From positions 124,001 to 188,000 of the forward strand of contig NZ_JAFJYB010000002.1 of the NCBI RefSeq assembly GCF_018777385.1: a stretch of 64,000 nucleotides of DNA, given 5' to 3'. Both the position numbers and the translations under genes were made by a program. The notes under the pieces are model-generated. The model made no database searches. It was not told the DNA's origin and saw only the letters and a list, made by a program, of their open reading frames with translations. The DNA is from Candidatus Symbiopectobacterium endolongispinus. GTDB lineage: Bacteria; Pseudomonadota; Gammaproteobacteria; Enterobacterales; Enterobacteriaceae. Positions 40,437 to 52,840 of the stretch are shown piece after piece (position 1 is the first letter of the stretch; the number at the start of each line of letters is the position of its first letter).

Positions 40437-40730
40437 TCAACGATAAAACTCAGCCACCTGATCAAAAATGCGCATGTCGGCACCGTGGCGGCGCACCTGT
40501 AGCACATCCTCCAGTTTTTCCATCTGACTTATCATCTGCGGTAGTCGGTTGTCTTCCTGCACCAGAAGCCAGATGCGGCTCTCTTTGCCTCCGGCTAGCG
40601 GCATACACAGAATTCCTTCCACGTTATAAGCGCGACGGGCGAACAGTCCACACACATGAGACATGACGCCTGGGTGGTTACGTACCGCCAGTTCTAGTGT
40701 TACGTGAGACGAAGTTGATTGATTTTGCAT
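40437..40730 (-). CDS. ilvN: acetolactate synthase I small subunit IlvN
   Basis: Intact 97-codon gene. The ACT domain reads [36 protein letters not shown] and [17 protein letters not shown], very close to E. coli IlvN (96 residues). I start at ATG 40730 because GGAGA lies 9 nt before it; an in-frame ATG at 40745 is upstream but overlaps ilvB. IlvN is the regulatory, valine-binding subunit for IlvB. Its partner is reduced to a fragment next door. In E. coli ilvBN is far away on the chromosome, so this is a translocated piece. Confidence 0.93.
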   Translation of the reverse strand: MQNQSTSSHVTLELAVRNHPGVMSHVCGLFARRAYNVEGILCMPLAGGKESRIWLLVQEDNRLPQMISQMEKLEDVLQVRRHGADMRIFDQVAEFYR

Positions 40731-40734
40731 AGTG

Positions 40735-40990
40735 TCAGTCTCCAATCATGTTGGTGTTGGCCCCGCCCGGCGTGTGCAGGGCATCTGCCAACATGGCAGT
40801 CGGATCGTCTGCGTTATTCAGGTCATACGCCGCGAAGCCAAAGCCACGAGCGATGCTGATAAAATCGGTTTGATAGCGGTAGTCAGCGGCGAAGATGCGC
40901 TGCCCATAGAACAGGTCTTGCTGTTGGTGCACCAGCCCTAATGCCTGATTGTTCATCAGGATGACCTTAACGTTAAGCCCCTCTTCGGCT
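40735..40990 (-). pseudogene. ilvB: acetolactate synthase I large subunit IlvB, C-terminal fragment
   Basis: About 85 C-terminal codons: [40 protein letters not shown] and YQTDFISIARGFGFAAYDLN, then a small in-frame deletion (ADALHTPG joined directly to GANTNMIGD, where E. coli IlvB has some two dozen more residues). The N-terminal ~450 residues with the TPP site are absent; the left edge (~40990) abuts the 3' end of thiQ. No activity possible. Confidence 0.88.
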
Positions 40991-41650
40991 GCCGTCACAC
41001 AGCGACATCGTGGGGCCATCGTAGGCTATGTTCCCGTCGACCAACAGCAGACTGAGTGGAACAATACGCAATGCGTCATCCAGATAGTGAGTGGCCATCA
41101 GCAGCGTAAGCTGCTTCTCTGCACACACCCTATCAACCAGTGTGAGCATATCCTGACGCAGCGCCGGATCGAGCGCGGAGAACGGTTCATCCAGCAGCAG
41201 GACAGGGCGTTGGCGCAGCAGGCAGCGGGCCAATGCGGCGCGCTGGCGTTGACCGCCAGACACCTGCGCGGGCAGGCGCTGCATCAGGCTGTTTAAGCCC
41301 ACGTGTTCTGCAATAGCGTGCAATGCCTGACGCTGTGCTGCCGTGAGACGCAAACCGGGGTGTAGGCCAAGCGCAATATTTTGCTCCAGCGTCAGGTGTG
41401 GGAACAGGTTGTTTTCCTGAAACAGAATTGACACCTGGCGCTCGGCGGGCGGCGTATAGCGATGATTGTCGCCATTTAGCCACAGTTCGCCGCTGTTCGG
41501 TAATAAAAAACCGGCAATCAGGCTGAGCAGCGTACTTTTTCCCGCACCACTTGGCCCCAACATGGCAACGCGCGCTCCCGCAGCGATGTTGACATCGAAC
41601 TGCATGGGGGCCTGTTGATAGAGATAAGTGAGTTTATTCAACGACAGCAT
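40973..41650 (-). CDS. thiQ: thiamin ABC transporter ATPase ThiQ with altered C-terminus
   Basis: 225-codon open frame. Walker [21 protein letters not shown]-loop [11 protein letters not shown], signature [15 protein letters not shown], Walker [17 protein letters not shown]-loop MATHYLDDA: all intact. After NIAYDGPTM the native end (about 15 residues) is replaced by [10 protein letters not shown] read from the ilvB junction. The ATPase core could work, but the permease and binding-protein genes are broken. Overlaps thiP by 17 bp. Confidence 0.85.
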   Translation of the reverse strand: MLSLNKLTYLYQQAPMQFDVNIAAGARVAMLGPSGAGKSTLLSLIAGFLLPNSGELWLNGDNHRYTPPAERQVSILFQENNLFPHLTLEQNIALGLHPGLRLTAAQRQALHAIAEHVGLNSLMQRLPAQVSGGQRQRAALARCLLRQRPVLLLDEPFSALDPALRQDMLTLVDRVCAEKQLTLLMATHYLDDALRIVPLSLLLVDGNIAYDGPTMSLCDGSRRGA

Positions 41651-43228
41651 GTCGGCCCGCCCGTTTTTGCCACAGGGTCAATGTCTCCATCACGGTAAAC
41701 AACGCGAAACAGAGCAGCATCAGCAGCAGTGCGGTTACCACACCGTCTGCGCTGCGATAAGCGCCAATTTGTTGGTAAAGATAGAAGGGCAACGTGCGGA
41801 ACTGCTCATTGCCAAACAGGGCGATAATGCCGAAATCCCCAACCGATCGCGCAGGCAAATGCCATTGCCTGCGCGATCGGTTGTTGCAACGCGCGCAACT
41901 CAATCAGACGAAGACGGTTCCAACCGCGAATATCCAGAGACTGACACAGCAGATTATAGCGCTGAGCGATGTCGAGCATCGGGTTCTCCAACACCTTGAG
42001 CGCATAGGGTATGGCCATCAGCGCGTTAGTGGCGACCACTAGCCCATAGGGGGATGTCGGTAGCCCTACGGTGTTGTTAAGCACAAGAAAAAAGCCTGTC
42101 GCCAACACAATGCCCGGCATCGCCAGAATTAGCAGGCCGCTGATGACGCAGTTTCAGCTCACGGCTGCTCCACAGCAGCATCAGGGTCAGGATGACGCAA
42201 AGCACACCTGTGCCGAGCGCGATACGCAGGGATGTCCACAGCGTTTGCCACAGCGCGGGCTGTTTGAGCACCGCCAGCATCGCAGGACTGAGACCATCCA
42301 GCACCACGGCTAGCAAAGGTGGCAGCAGCAATAACAGCACAGCAACGATAATCGCGGTATCGCCCAACCGTCCAGCCAGCGAATCCTGTGGGTTGCGCCA
42401 GCGCAATTGCTGGGTATTGCCCACGGCGAACCACGATCCGAGTCGTTGGCTCAGTAGCACCAACCCCAGACAACAGACCATCTGGATCAATGCCAATCTA
42501 GCCGCGCGCAGGATCGTAATCAAAGCTCAATGCCTGATAGATAGCCAATTCGATCGTAGTGGCGCGCGGGCCTCCACCGAGTGAGAGTACGGTGGCAAAA
42601 CTGGCGAAGCAGAGCATGAAAATCAGTGCCGCACTGGGCAGTATTTGACGCCGTAACCACGGCCATTCAATGAGACGAAAGGTTTGCCAGGCATTCATGC
42701 ACAACTGGGCCGCTAACTGACGCTGCTCCTTGGAGATGGACTCCAGGGCTTGCAACAGCAGACGTGTCGCCAGCGGCAGATTGAAGAACACGTGGGCCAA
42801 CAGAATCCCTTGCAGGCCATAGGGGGAAAAGGTGTAGTCGATGCCGAGTGCGCTTAAGCCTTGTGCCAGCCAGCCCTGTCGCCCGTAGACGCACAGTATG
42901 CCAAATACCGCCACCAACACCGTAACACCAGCGTCATGGCGCACAGGCGTAACAGCCAGGTTCTGCCGGGGAAATAGCGGCGGTAGGGGGCGCGTGCCAG
43001 CACAATGGCGGTCAGCGTGGAGAGTAGCGCCGAAAGCAATGCCTGCCAAAAGGTAAAGCGCACTACGTACCATACATAGCTGTCACCCCATAGCGTCTGT
43101 CATGGGGTATCAGGAGCCTGATGCCAGAGAGCGCCAAACGCGAGCAGGGCAACACCTGCCAGCAATGCCGCGATAAACAGCCCAGGCCAGAGCCAGTGTG
43201 GGATCAGCGGCTGACGGTGCGTTGCCAT
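41634..43228 (-). pseudogene. thiP: thiamin ABC transporter permease ThiP, broken
   Basis: Two-domain inner-membrane permease of about 535 residues, now in several frames. ATG 43228 starts LIPHWLWPGLFIAALLAGVA; an early stop follows near 43100; then YTFSPYGLQGILLAHVFFNL (first EAA-type loop SISKEQRQLAAQLCMNAWQT), LGDTAIIVAVLLLLLPPLLA, MPGIVLATGFFLVLNNTVGL and the C-terminal YLYQQIGAYRSADGVVTALL in successive frames. At least four indels. The start overlaps thiB and the end overlaps thiQ, as in E. coli. Confidence 0.85.
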
Positions 43229-44218
43229 GCCTGAATCCACTGCCCACGCAGGTCTGCCACCTCTTGTGCGCTAAAGGACAGCGCTTTTTCCGGGAGCGCC
43301 AGCGATTGAAAACCTTCTGGCAGTGCCACGCCAGTGACCGGATACATCCAGTTGGTGGTTGGTATCAGGCTTTGGAACGTCGGGCTGAGGATAAACTGCA
43401 TAAAGCGGTTAGCGAGTTCCGGATGCTTGCTGGCGGTCAACTGTCCGGCAACTTCAACTTGCATATAGTGGCCTTCGCTGAACAGCGCCGCTGCGTAGTT
43501 AGTCTTTTTCTCTTCGATAATGTGATAGGCCGGAGAGGTGGTGTAGCTCAGCACCAGATCTGCTTCGCCTTTAAGGAACAGACCGTAAGCTTCACCCCAC
43601 CCTTTGGTGACGGTAACGGTTTTACGCGCCAGTTTTTGCCAGGCGTCAGGCGCTTTATCGCCAATACACCTTTTGCATCCACAGCAGCAGGCCCAGCCCC
43701 GGCGTACTGGTGCACGGGTCTTGATAAATTACCTTCAGCGGTTGCTCGCTGTTGATCAAGGCATCAAGACTGGTCTGTGGATTTTTTAGCGTGTCTTTGT
43801 TGTAGACGAACGCGAAGTAGCCGTAATCGTAAGGCAGGAACGTGGCGTTGTTCCAGCCGCCGGGCAGCGTTAACGCGTCGGTTTTCACGTGGTGTGGGGT
43901 AAATAGCCCGGTATCCGCTGCCGCTTTGAGCAGGTTGTTATCCAGCCCCAGGACGATATCCGCTTTGCTGTTTTTACCTTCCATACGCAAGCGGTTCAAC
44001 AGGGCAACGCCATCTTCCAGCGCGACGAAATTTAATTCGCACTCGCACTCTTTTTCGAAGGCTTTTTTAATCGCCGGGCCGGGGCCCCATTCAGACGCGA
44101 AGGAATCGTAGGTGTAAACGGTCAATGCGGGCTTGGTATTAGCGGCAGCAGAGCCGAACAGTACGGCAGAGAGGCCGAATACAGGAAGTAATAAACGGGA
44201 TAATAGCGACTGTAACAC
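43204..44218 (-). pseudogene. thiB: thiamin-binding periplasmic protein ThiB, frameshifted
   Basis: Signal peptide LLPVFGLSAVLFGSAAA, then ALTVYTYDSFASEWGPGPAI, DIVLGLDNNLLKAAADTGLF, FLPYDYGYFAFVYNKDTL and DPCTSTPGLGLLLWMQKV. A one-base gain near 43662 (gtgtattggcgat where gtgtttggcgat fits) causes a stop; the rest WQKLARKTVTVTKGWGEAYG ... IQAWQRTVSR continues in the next frame. Length about 337 residues. Binds thiamin, TMP and TPP for ThiPQ. Preceded by a TPP riboswitch. Confidence 0.88.
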
Positions 44219-44279
44219 TTTGCACTCCTGGGTATATTAGGGTGGCAAAGGACTTTGAGGCAGGCGAATGCACCCTTAA

Positions 44280-44392
44280 ATCCCTTCGCCGGTATTAACC
44301 GGATCAGGTTCGACGGGTATTTTCTCAGCATAAATACCTTGCGTTGACAATGCGATATCGCCAACAAACGGCCTACACCCGTTGAGAACGTC
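44280..44392 (-). promoter_or_regulatory. TPP (THI-box) riboswitch upstream of thiBPQ
   Basis: On the minus strand the leader carries CTCAACGGGTG, then after a long P3-type arm GCTGAGAAAATACCCGTCGA, ACCTGATCCGGTTAATACCG and GCGAAGGGA. These are the conserved core segments of the thiamin pyrophosphate riboswitch, in order. It ends about 60 bp before the thiB start. It is well preserved although the genes it controls are broken. Confidence 0.92.
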
Positions 44393-44415
44393 ATTATTGT
44401 AAAGGGTTTGTAGCA

Positions 44416-46080
44416 TCAGGGAAAGTCGGCGTCGTGCTCCGGCGGCACAAACCGGGCGGATTTAAAGTCGAACCAGCCCAACATGTTCATGCGCACGCCG
44501 CGCATGCTGCGCTGTCCCTGCAACTGTAACCAGTGGTGAAACAGCGGGTGGATCTCACCGCTGTCAATCAGGCGATGGCTGAAGTCGGCGATAGAGAGCG
44601 TTTGAGCGTGCCAGCGCCGTGCGTCTTGTTGTAACGAATCGCTCAGGCAGTGACGCAGCAGCGGCAACTCATACAGCAGGGCGAACAGCGAAAACTCCAG
44701 CGTAGGGTAGCAGTTGACACTGCTCAGCCAGATGTCGCTTTCCGCTTCTCCCAGATACCATTGCTCGTAGTCGACTTTCTGTATGTGCAGTGTCACGCCC
44801 TGTTGTGCCAGCAGGTCATGCATGATCTCGCCAATGATGCGGTACTCGGGGTGCTCCTGATAAAACGTCAGGGTGATATCAGTCAGGCCAGCAGGTTTCA
44901 GTGGTTGATTCTCAAAACGTTGGTGATGCCAACGAGGCAGTAAGCTGTACGCTGGCGACCAGCTATGTCGGTGGGTGCTCGTCGTCTGGCTGAGCAGCGT
45001 GATAGGGTGGAAGATCTGGCTGATCCAGCTGCGCACCTCGCTGTTTGCGCCTCGCGCAGAGCTGGTGTCAAACAGCAGGAAATAGCATCCTTCCTCCATG
45101 CGGCTTTCGAGCTTGTCGCGCGTGGAGGTGTCGCTTTGTACCTGAATGGACACCGGCAGCTCTTCGGAGGCGTCTGGCAACACCCAGATATTGACCTCAT
45201 CGATCAGCGCCCGGTAGCCGAAATAGTCATCAAAGGCTTTTATTTTCAGCTGACTGTCGCTGTTTTTCTCCACCGCATAGGGGCCGGTGCCGACAGGGGG
45301 GCGCGCAAAATCGGCCTGTGCCTGCCAGTCGTGGGGCAGGATCATGGCATGCGCGCTACCGAGCAGCCAGGGGAGCCAACCATCTGGTTTGCTAAGTTCC
45401 ACATCAATCACAAAGGGAATAGGGGAGGTCGCGCGTGTGATGTGTGAGAATAATGCCTGCGATGTCAACCGCATCACCGAGGCGATCACATCCTTCATCA
45501 CCAGCTCGCGTCAATCGTGGAAGCGGATCGCCGGGCGTAAATAAAAACGCCAGCGGTGTGGCGTAATTTGCTGCCAGTGGTGCGCGAGGTCCGGTACGAT
45601 TTCCCCGTTTTCCTCATTTATCTTGGTTAACCCGCTGAAGATTTGCCTGACGATATGCATCTCAGAGCGTCGCAGTGCGGAGCCGGGGAGCAGGTTGCGC
45701 AGTGGTCGATAATAAAGCACGCGCAACAGATGTTCCCCTTGGCGAAAACGACGGCCCAGGTGGGAAAGCAACATCTGGCGTACCGTCTCTTTATCACTGA
45801 TCAACTGCTCGACGCGTTCCTGCTCCAGCAAGTCTTCCGCGCGCTGTTGTTGCAACGTTAAGCCGGTATAGATAAAACTGAGACGGGAGCGTTTTCCGCG
45901 TCCCGCTTCCGCCTGCCACAGCAGCCACCCCTCTTTTTGCATGGCTCCGAGCAGTGAACGGATATGGCGGCGCGAGCAGAGTAATACCCCGGCCAGCTCT
46001 TCAAGCGTGGTGTCGGTATCCTGCCCCTGAAAGCGCTGCCAGAGGCGGACAAACTGCTGTTGCAAACGTGTCGATGACAT
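44416..46080 (-). pseudogene. sgrR: transcriptional regulator SgrR, single nonsense codon
   Basis: About 554 residues. N-terminal winged helix [20 protein letters not shown], then a solute-binding-like domain ([59 protein letters not shown]). A TGA (45511-45513) interrupts [16 protein letters not shown], probably a former Gly codon (GGA); the frame is continuous otherwise. SgrR activates the small RNA gene sgrS during sugar-phosphate stress, and sgrS lies divergently next to it. Confidence 0.9.
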
Positions 46081-46170
46081 AAAAGAGGAACTCCGCGAAC
46101 CAAAGTCATCAATTTATCTTTTCCTATATTACGGCGATACTGCACAACAAGGAAAGCACGGAGGTGGCTA

Positions 46171-46337
46171 ATGGCGATTTCACGGCTCAATCAATTTTAC
46201 CGGCACTACTTCTTCTTGCATTGCCCTGGCTGCTGGCTGAGGGGATCAGCGCTCAGCAAAAGCTGGCGTTGTTACAGCAAGTGACGCAATGGCATACCGA
46301 TGCGATGTCGGAAGAAGAGTACCGGCACTGGCTCTAG
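46171..46337 (+). pseudogene. sgrT: SgrT small protein, frameshifted
   Basis: From ATG 46171 the frame reads MAISRLNQFYRHYF, which resembles E. coli SgrT MRQFYQHYF. It then needs a shift into the next frame to continue LPWLLAEGISAQQKLALLQQ and VTQWHTDAMSEEEYRHWL, which resembles the SgrT part WLSVPQRLTMLEGLMQW. The frame breaks near 46212. SgrT inhibits the glucose transporter PtsG directly. It is nested within SgrS. Confidence 0.65.
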
Positions 46338-46385
46338 TGCTGTTCTGGTAGTAGAGAAACTTCTGAGTAATGGTGCTTTTCACCA

Positions 46386-46415
46386 GCCAGCGGCCTGCGC
46401 CGCTGGCATTTTTAT
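46386..46415 (+). terminator. SgrS terminator
   Basis: GCCAGCGGC-CTGC-GCCGCTGGC stem, 9 bp, followed by ATTTTTATT. It lies just past the base-pairing region and before the convergent reductase gene. Confidence 0.85.
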
Positions 46416-46421
46416 TGCCCA

Positions 46422-47051
46422 TCAGTTGCGTTGTACGCCTTCCAGTGCCGCCAGCAACGCCTCTTTGGTCATGCGCCCGCAGTAAGCAGGAGTGCCCCGT
46501 TCAAAGCGCCATTCTTCGGTGAGCGCGCCAACGTCTACCGCATCAAAACCGAAAGCTTCATACAATTCATGGGCAATCTGCTTGCCTTGCGCATTGTCCA
46601 CCGCCAGTGGCAATGTGCGACGGTTGGGGCTGCCAGCCGGTAAACCATCGCTTTCCAATTGCGTCATCTGAATAGCATTGAACGCCTTGGTGATGAGGGC
46701 TCCGGGTAAATGGCGTGCCAGTAGTTCGCTGGTGGTGGTTTGTGCGCTGTCGAGCACATCAACCTGACCATCACGCTCCTGGTAATAATTGACCGCATCG
46801 AGCACCTGCTTGCCCGCCAGCAGCGCGGCAGGCAATCGATCGATTGCCGTCAGCGGAACGGCTATCACCACTACATCACCAAACTGAATGGCCTCTTCAA
46901 CCGTTCCAGCCTGACAGCCTACCATCGAGCGGAAGCTAAACAGCGTTTGCGGGCCACGTGAGTTACTGAGCATAACCTGATGTCCGGTGTTAATCGCGAG
47001 CGTGGCAATCGTTCGTCCGACAAAGCCCGCGCCAATAATGCCTATTTTCAT
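46422..47051 (-). CDS. NADPH-dependent F420-reductase-like (NAD-binding) protein
   Basis: Intact, 209 codons from ATG 47051, preceded by AGGAGATcagc; an upstream ATG at 47072 lacks such a site. An N-terminal Rossmann motif MKIGIIGAGFVGRTIATLAI is followed by VMLSNSRGP, DVVVIAVPLTAID and LITKAFNAIQMTQLESDGLP. This is the family that contains archaeal F420H2:NADP oxidoreductase and bacterial relatives of unknown substrate. It takes the place of setA next to sgrS in E. coli. Divergent from an intact LysR regulator, which probably controls it. Confidence 0.8.
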   Translation of the reverse strand: MKIGIIGAGFVGRTIATLAINTGHQVMLSNSRGPQTLFSFRSMVGCQAGTVEEAIQFGDVVVIAVPLTAIDRLPAALLAGKQVLDAVNYYQERDGQVDVLDSAQTTTSELLARHLPGALITKAFNAIQMTQLESDGLPAGSPNRRTLPLAVDNAQGKQIAHELYEAFGFDAVDVGALTEEWRFERGTPAYCGRMTKEALLAALEGVQRN

Positions 47052-47152
47052 GCTGATCTCCTGTTGCGTCATTCATCAACAGGGAGCGTAATTCACCACT
47101 AAAATAAGATAAAATCACAAATGACATATAAATAAACAACCAATTGGAGTGA

Positions 47153-48058
47153 ATGATGGACAGTCTGACCAGCATGCACATCTTTGTTAAAGCCGCTGAG
47201 CTGGGCTCTTTTGTTGCGGTGGCCGAGGTGTTGCACCTTTCTCCGCAAGGGGTGGCTAAGCATGTGGCCTGGCTAGAGGCACGTCTGGGGGCTCGATTGC
47301 TCAACCGCACCACGCGGCGTCAAAGTTTGACCGATATCGGCCACAGCTATTACGAACGTTGTAAGATAGTGTTGGCGGAGGTCGATGCGGCAGAAGCGAT
47401 TGCGCTGGAGATGAAAGCAACGCCGTCGGGGACCATTCGGGTTAATGCGCCCGTTACCTTTGGCGCTTATGCACTTGCGCCCTTTATTACCCGCTATCTC
47501 GATCGTTATCCGGATACGCAGATCGAACTGACGCTTAACGATCGCATGATCGACCCGATTGAAGAAGGTTTTGAAGTGATCGTGCGCATCGGTGAACTGG
47601 CCGACAGTTCGATGATCGCCTGGCCGTTAAGGCCCTATCGGCTGATTGCCTGCGCATCACCCACTTATGTGGTGCGCGAGGGTTTCCCTGAAAAACCCAG
47701 CGATTTGGCGCATCACGCTTGTCTGGTGTACGGCGAATGGACGCCCACTGTGCCGTGCCGCTGGTTGTTCCAGCGTGATGGGCAGAGCGAAGAAGTCAGG
47801 CCAACCGGACGGTTTCGCGCCAATGATTGGAAAGCGCTGCTGTTTGCGGCAATCGAAGGTTATGGCGTCACCTTGGGTCCCGCCGATGTGTTGGGCAAAG
47901 AGATTGAAGCCGGACGTTTGGTTCAGGTTCTGCCGGACTATGAAGGTCCAGCCAGCCCGATGCATGTTCTGGTGCCTGCGGCAAGGCGGCAAACGGTTAA
48001 GATCCGTTGCTTTGTCGATGCGCTGAGAGAGGCTTTTAGCGAAGGGATGGGGCTGTAA
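47153..48058 (+). CDS. LysR-family transcriptional regulator
   Basis: Intact, 301 codons. Helix-turn-helix MHIFVKAAELGSFVAVAEVL and LLNRTTRRQSLTDIGHSYYE; effector domain PSGTIRVNAPVTFGAYALAP, VIVRIGELADSSMIAWPLRP and GYGVTLGPADVLGKEI. SD ttGGAGtga; the start may be 47153 or 47156. It belongs to the CrgA-like LysR subgroup often divergent from reductases, here from 47051. With ssb, yabI and the division genes it is one of the few undamaged genes. Confidence 0.85.
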   Translation: MMDSLTSMHIFVKAAELGSFVAVAEVLHLSPQGVAKHVAWLEARLGARLLNRTTRRQSLTDIGHSYYERCKIVLAEVDAAEAIALEMKATPSGTIRVNAPVTFGAYALAPFITRYLDRYPDTQIELTLNDRMIDPIEEGFEVIVRIGELADSSMIAWPLRPYRLIACASPTYVVREGFPEKPSDLAHHACLVYGEWTPTVPCRWLFQRDGQSEEVRPTGRFRANDWKALLFAAIEGYGVTLGPADVLGKEIEAGRLVQVLPDYEGPASPMHVLVPAARRQTVKIRCFVDALREAFSEGMGL

Positions 48059-48082
48059 AATAACAGGCAAAGCTACTTTCCC

Positions 48083-48165
48083 GTTATCCTCGATGAAAGC
48101 CAGGGATCTTTGTGAGAAGAAACGCGTTACTTCTGCAAAAGATTCCCGCCTGCGCGGGAATGACG
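48083..48165. repeat. interspersed palindromic repeat, copy 2
   Basis: Starts GTTATCCTCGATGAAAGCCA and ends ATTCCCGCCTGCGCGGGAAT (48142-48161) plus GACGG. About 83 bp, same orientation as copy 1 at 40274, in the LysR-leuD gap. Confidence 0.75.
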
Positions 48166-48205
48166 GAGGTACACGGGCATGGCCGAGGTAGGTGGAATTA
48201 CCAGT

Positions 48206-48228
48206 AAGGCACCGCAGAGCGGTGCCTT
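48206..48228. terminator. hairpin after leuD
   Basis: Perfect 10-bp stem AAGGCACCGC-AGA-GCGGTGCCTT, 6 bp beyond the leuD stop on the minus strand. No long T tract. Confidence 0.65.
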
Positions 48229-48233
48229 GTGAC

Positions 48234-48836
48234 TTAACGCAAAAAGGCCGGTTGCTGCTGTTCGTAGCGCGCAATGGCTTCTTCGTGTTGTAACGTCAAG
48301 CCGATGCTGTCCAGCCCGTTGAGCATGCAGTGGCGGCGGAAGCTGTCTATCTCAAACGGGTATTTTTTCCCGCAAGCGTCGACCGTCTGCGCTTCCAGAT
48401 CCACCGTAAAGGTGATGCCCTGTGTACCGTCGACCAGTTTGAACAGGTCGTCGATATCGCTATCACTCAGTTTTACCGGCAGCAACTGGTTGTTAAACGC
48501 GTTACCGTAGAAAATATCCGCAAAGCTTGGCGCGATCACCACGTGAAAACCGTAGTCGGTCAGTGCCCAGGGGGCATGCTCACGGGAGGAACCACAGCCG
48601 AAGTTTTCGCGCGCCAGCAGGATGGTGGCACCTTTATAGCGCGGTTTATTCAGCACAAACTCCTGGTTGGGCTGCTGCCCAGCGTCATCCAGAAAACGCC
48701 AGTCGTGAAACAGATGTTGGCCGAAGCCGGTACGCGTCACTTTCTGCAAAAACTGCTTGGGGATAATAGCGTCCGTGTCCACGTTGGCGGCGTCCAGCGG
48801 CACGACCAGCCCGGTATGTTGGGTAAATTTAGCCAT
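48234..48836 (-). CDS. leuD: 3-isopropylmalate dehydratase small subunit LeuD
   Basis: Intact 200-codon gene with its own ribosome site aaGGAGacgcctgATG (start 48836). [60 protein letters not shown] and [20 protein letters not shown] are typical. With LeuC it isomerises 2- to 3-isopropylmalate in leucine synthesis. The upstream leuC has lost its stop codon, so ribosomes finishing leuC would read through in frame into leuD. LeuC is broken upstream, so LeuD likely has no partner. Confidence 0.93.
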   Translation of the reverse strand: MAKFTQHTGLVVPLDAANVDTDAIIPKQFLQKVTRTGFGQHLFHDWRFLDDAGQQPNQEFVLNKPRYKGATILLARENFGCGSSREHAPWALTDYGFHVVIAPSFADIFYGNAFNNQLLPVKLSDSDIDDLFKLVDGTQGITFTVDLEAQTVDACGKKYPFEIDSFRRHCMLNGLDSIGLTLQHEEAIARYEQQQPAFLR

Positions 48837-50245
<1,409 letters not shown>

Positions 50246-50247
50246 GG

Positions 50248-51021
<774 letters not shown>

Positions 51022-51116
51022 TCAATGTGAAAGATCGTTGCGGTTTCTGGCAAGATCAGTAGACTGAGCCAAAATAATAAACAGTTGTACGCTGAAATTT
51101 CCCAGGCTCATTTTTT

Positions 51117-52840
51117 ATGTCTACCCATTTGTCGCAATATCATTTGGTTGAACGCATCCAACACCAGATTGCTCATTGTTCCGGCCGTACCGCACTGCGT
51201 GAATGGTCTGCCTCTGGCGAAACGCAGCTTACCTGGTTTCAGGCCGGTGCGCGTATTCGCCGCATTGCCAGTGCACTGCTCTCGCTGGGGATTGATGCCC
51301 AAGAGCGTGTCGCGTTGTTCTCTCATAATTCCCTCAACTGGTCGCTGGCAGATCTCTCGATACTGTACGTGCGTGGCGTGACCGTCCCGATTTATGCCAC
51401 CAACACGGCGACACAGGCTGCGTTTATCATCAATGACGCGGATATTCGCACCATTTTTGTCGGTTCTCAGCCTCAGTATGATGCGATATTGGCGCTGACG
51501 CTGGCGGCGTTTGAGGCCGATGTGGATGACGCCTACTGGCAGCCTGCGCTGCAACAGCGCATTGATGAGCGTAATCTGGACGATCTTTTCACGTTGATCT
51601 ACACCTCCGGCACGACCGGTGAGCCGAAAGGGGTGATGCTGGATTACGCCAACATGGCGATGGTGCTGAAGCTGCACGATGAGCGCCTGTGTGTGTCGCA
51701 GGACGATATCTCTCTGAGCTTCCTACCGCTCTCTCACGTGTTTGAGTGCGCCTGGTCGTTTTACATGATGCACACCGGTGCACAAAACGTCTATTTGACC
51801 GACACCAATCTGGTACGCAATGCGATCAAGCCGTTTCACCGACGGTGATGTGTGCGGTGCCGCGTTTCTACGAGAAAGTGTATAGCGCCATTCACGAAAA
51901 AGTCGCGCAGGCACCCTGGCATCGTCGCACGCTGTTTAACTGGGCCATCGCGCAGGGATGCAAGACGTTTCTGGCTCGTATTTCAGGTAAATCACGTTCA
52001 CCGTTGCATGCGCTACTGCATCGCGTCGCCGATCGGCCGGTGCTGACCAAGCTGCGCCACCTGCTGGGCGGTAAGATTCGCTTTATGCCTGCGGCTGGCG
52101 CACATCTGGATGAGAATATCATTCTGTTTTTCCAGTCGATGGGCGTGCGCGTTATTTACGGTTACGGCATGACGGAAACCCGCGCCACGGTATCGTGCTG
52201 GGAAGCGGATAATGTGCGGCTGGGCTCGATCGGCACGCCGCTACCAGGTATCGAAGTGCGCATTGGTGACGAAAACGAAATACAGGTGCGCGGTGCTACG
52301 CTGATGCGCGGTTATTTCCGCCGTCCGCAGGAAACCGCTGAAGCCTTCACCGCCGATGGCTGGCTGAAAACCGGTGACGCCGGGAAGCTGGATGGCGAGG
52401 GTAACCTGTATATCACCGAGCGCCTGAAAGACTTGATGAAAACCTCCGGCGGAAAATATATTGCGCCGCAGCACTTGGAAGGCACCTTGGGTCAAGACCG
52501 TTTTATCGAGCAGGTGGCAGTGATTGCCGATGCGCGCAAATACGTGTCTGCGTTGATTGTCCCTTGCTTTGAAGCGCTGGAAGAGTAAGCGGTATCGGCC
52601 AACCTCAAGTATCACGATCGCCTCGAATTGTTACGTCATAGCCACATTATCGAACTGTTTGAACAGCGTCTGCGCGAGATGCAAAAAGAGCTGTCACGCG
52701 TCGAACAGGTCAAGCGCTTTACCCTGCTGGCGACCCCTTTCTCCATGGAGAGCGGGGAGTTAACGCCGACATTAAAACTGCGACGTAAGATCATCGCCCA
52801 GAGCTATCAGCTGGAAATTGATGCCATGTACGGCGAATAA
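51117..52840 (+). pseudogene. long-chain acyl-CoA synthetase (AMP-forming), broken
   Basis: About 575 residues rebuilt. N-terminal SLNWSLADLSILYVRGVTVP, the AMP-binding loop LFTLIYTSGTTGEPKGVML, then a one-base deletion near 51832 (NAIK-VSPTVMCAVPRFYEKV). The middle has VRVIYGYGMTETRATVSCWE and TADGWLKTGDAGKLDGEGNL, then YITERLKDLMKTSGGKYIAP with the catalytic Lys region. A TAA at 52586-52588 interrupts FEALEE-AVSANLKYHDRLE (probably former Tyr), and the end LTPTLKLRRKIIAQSYQLEI is normal. It would activate fatty acids to CoA thioesters. It sits where leuA/leuO would be. Confidence 0.85.

Larger units (their letters stand above)
46140..46416 (+). ncRNA. sgrS: SgrS small RNA (glucose-phosphate stress)
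   Basis: The region divergent from sgrR has the SgrS architecture: a 5' sgrT-like ORF, then the Hfq/target-pairing segment CTGAGTAATGGTGCTTTTCA (46363-46382; E. coli has CTGAGTATTGGTGTAAAATCACC), then a GC-rich terminator hairpin with T tract (46386-46415). In E. coli SgrS pairs with ptsG mRNA through this segment and blocks glucose import. The pairing core CTGAGTA-TGGTG is conserved here. The 5' end is estimated from a GATACT -10-like element at 46136. Recognised by position and by memory of the E. coli sequence. Confidence 0.8.

Noticed and set aside
46422-47051. setA-like sugar efflux gene next to sgrS
   Set aside because: The gene here is on the opposite strand and encodes a Rossmann-fold reductase, not a membrane transporter.
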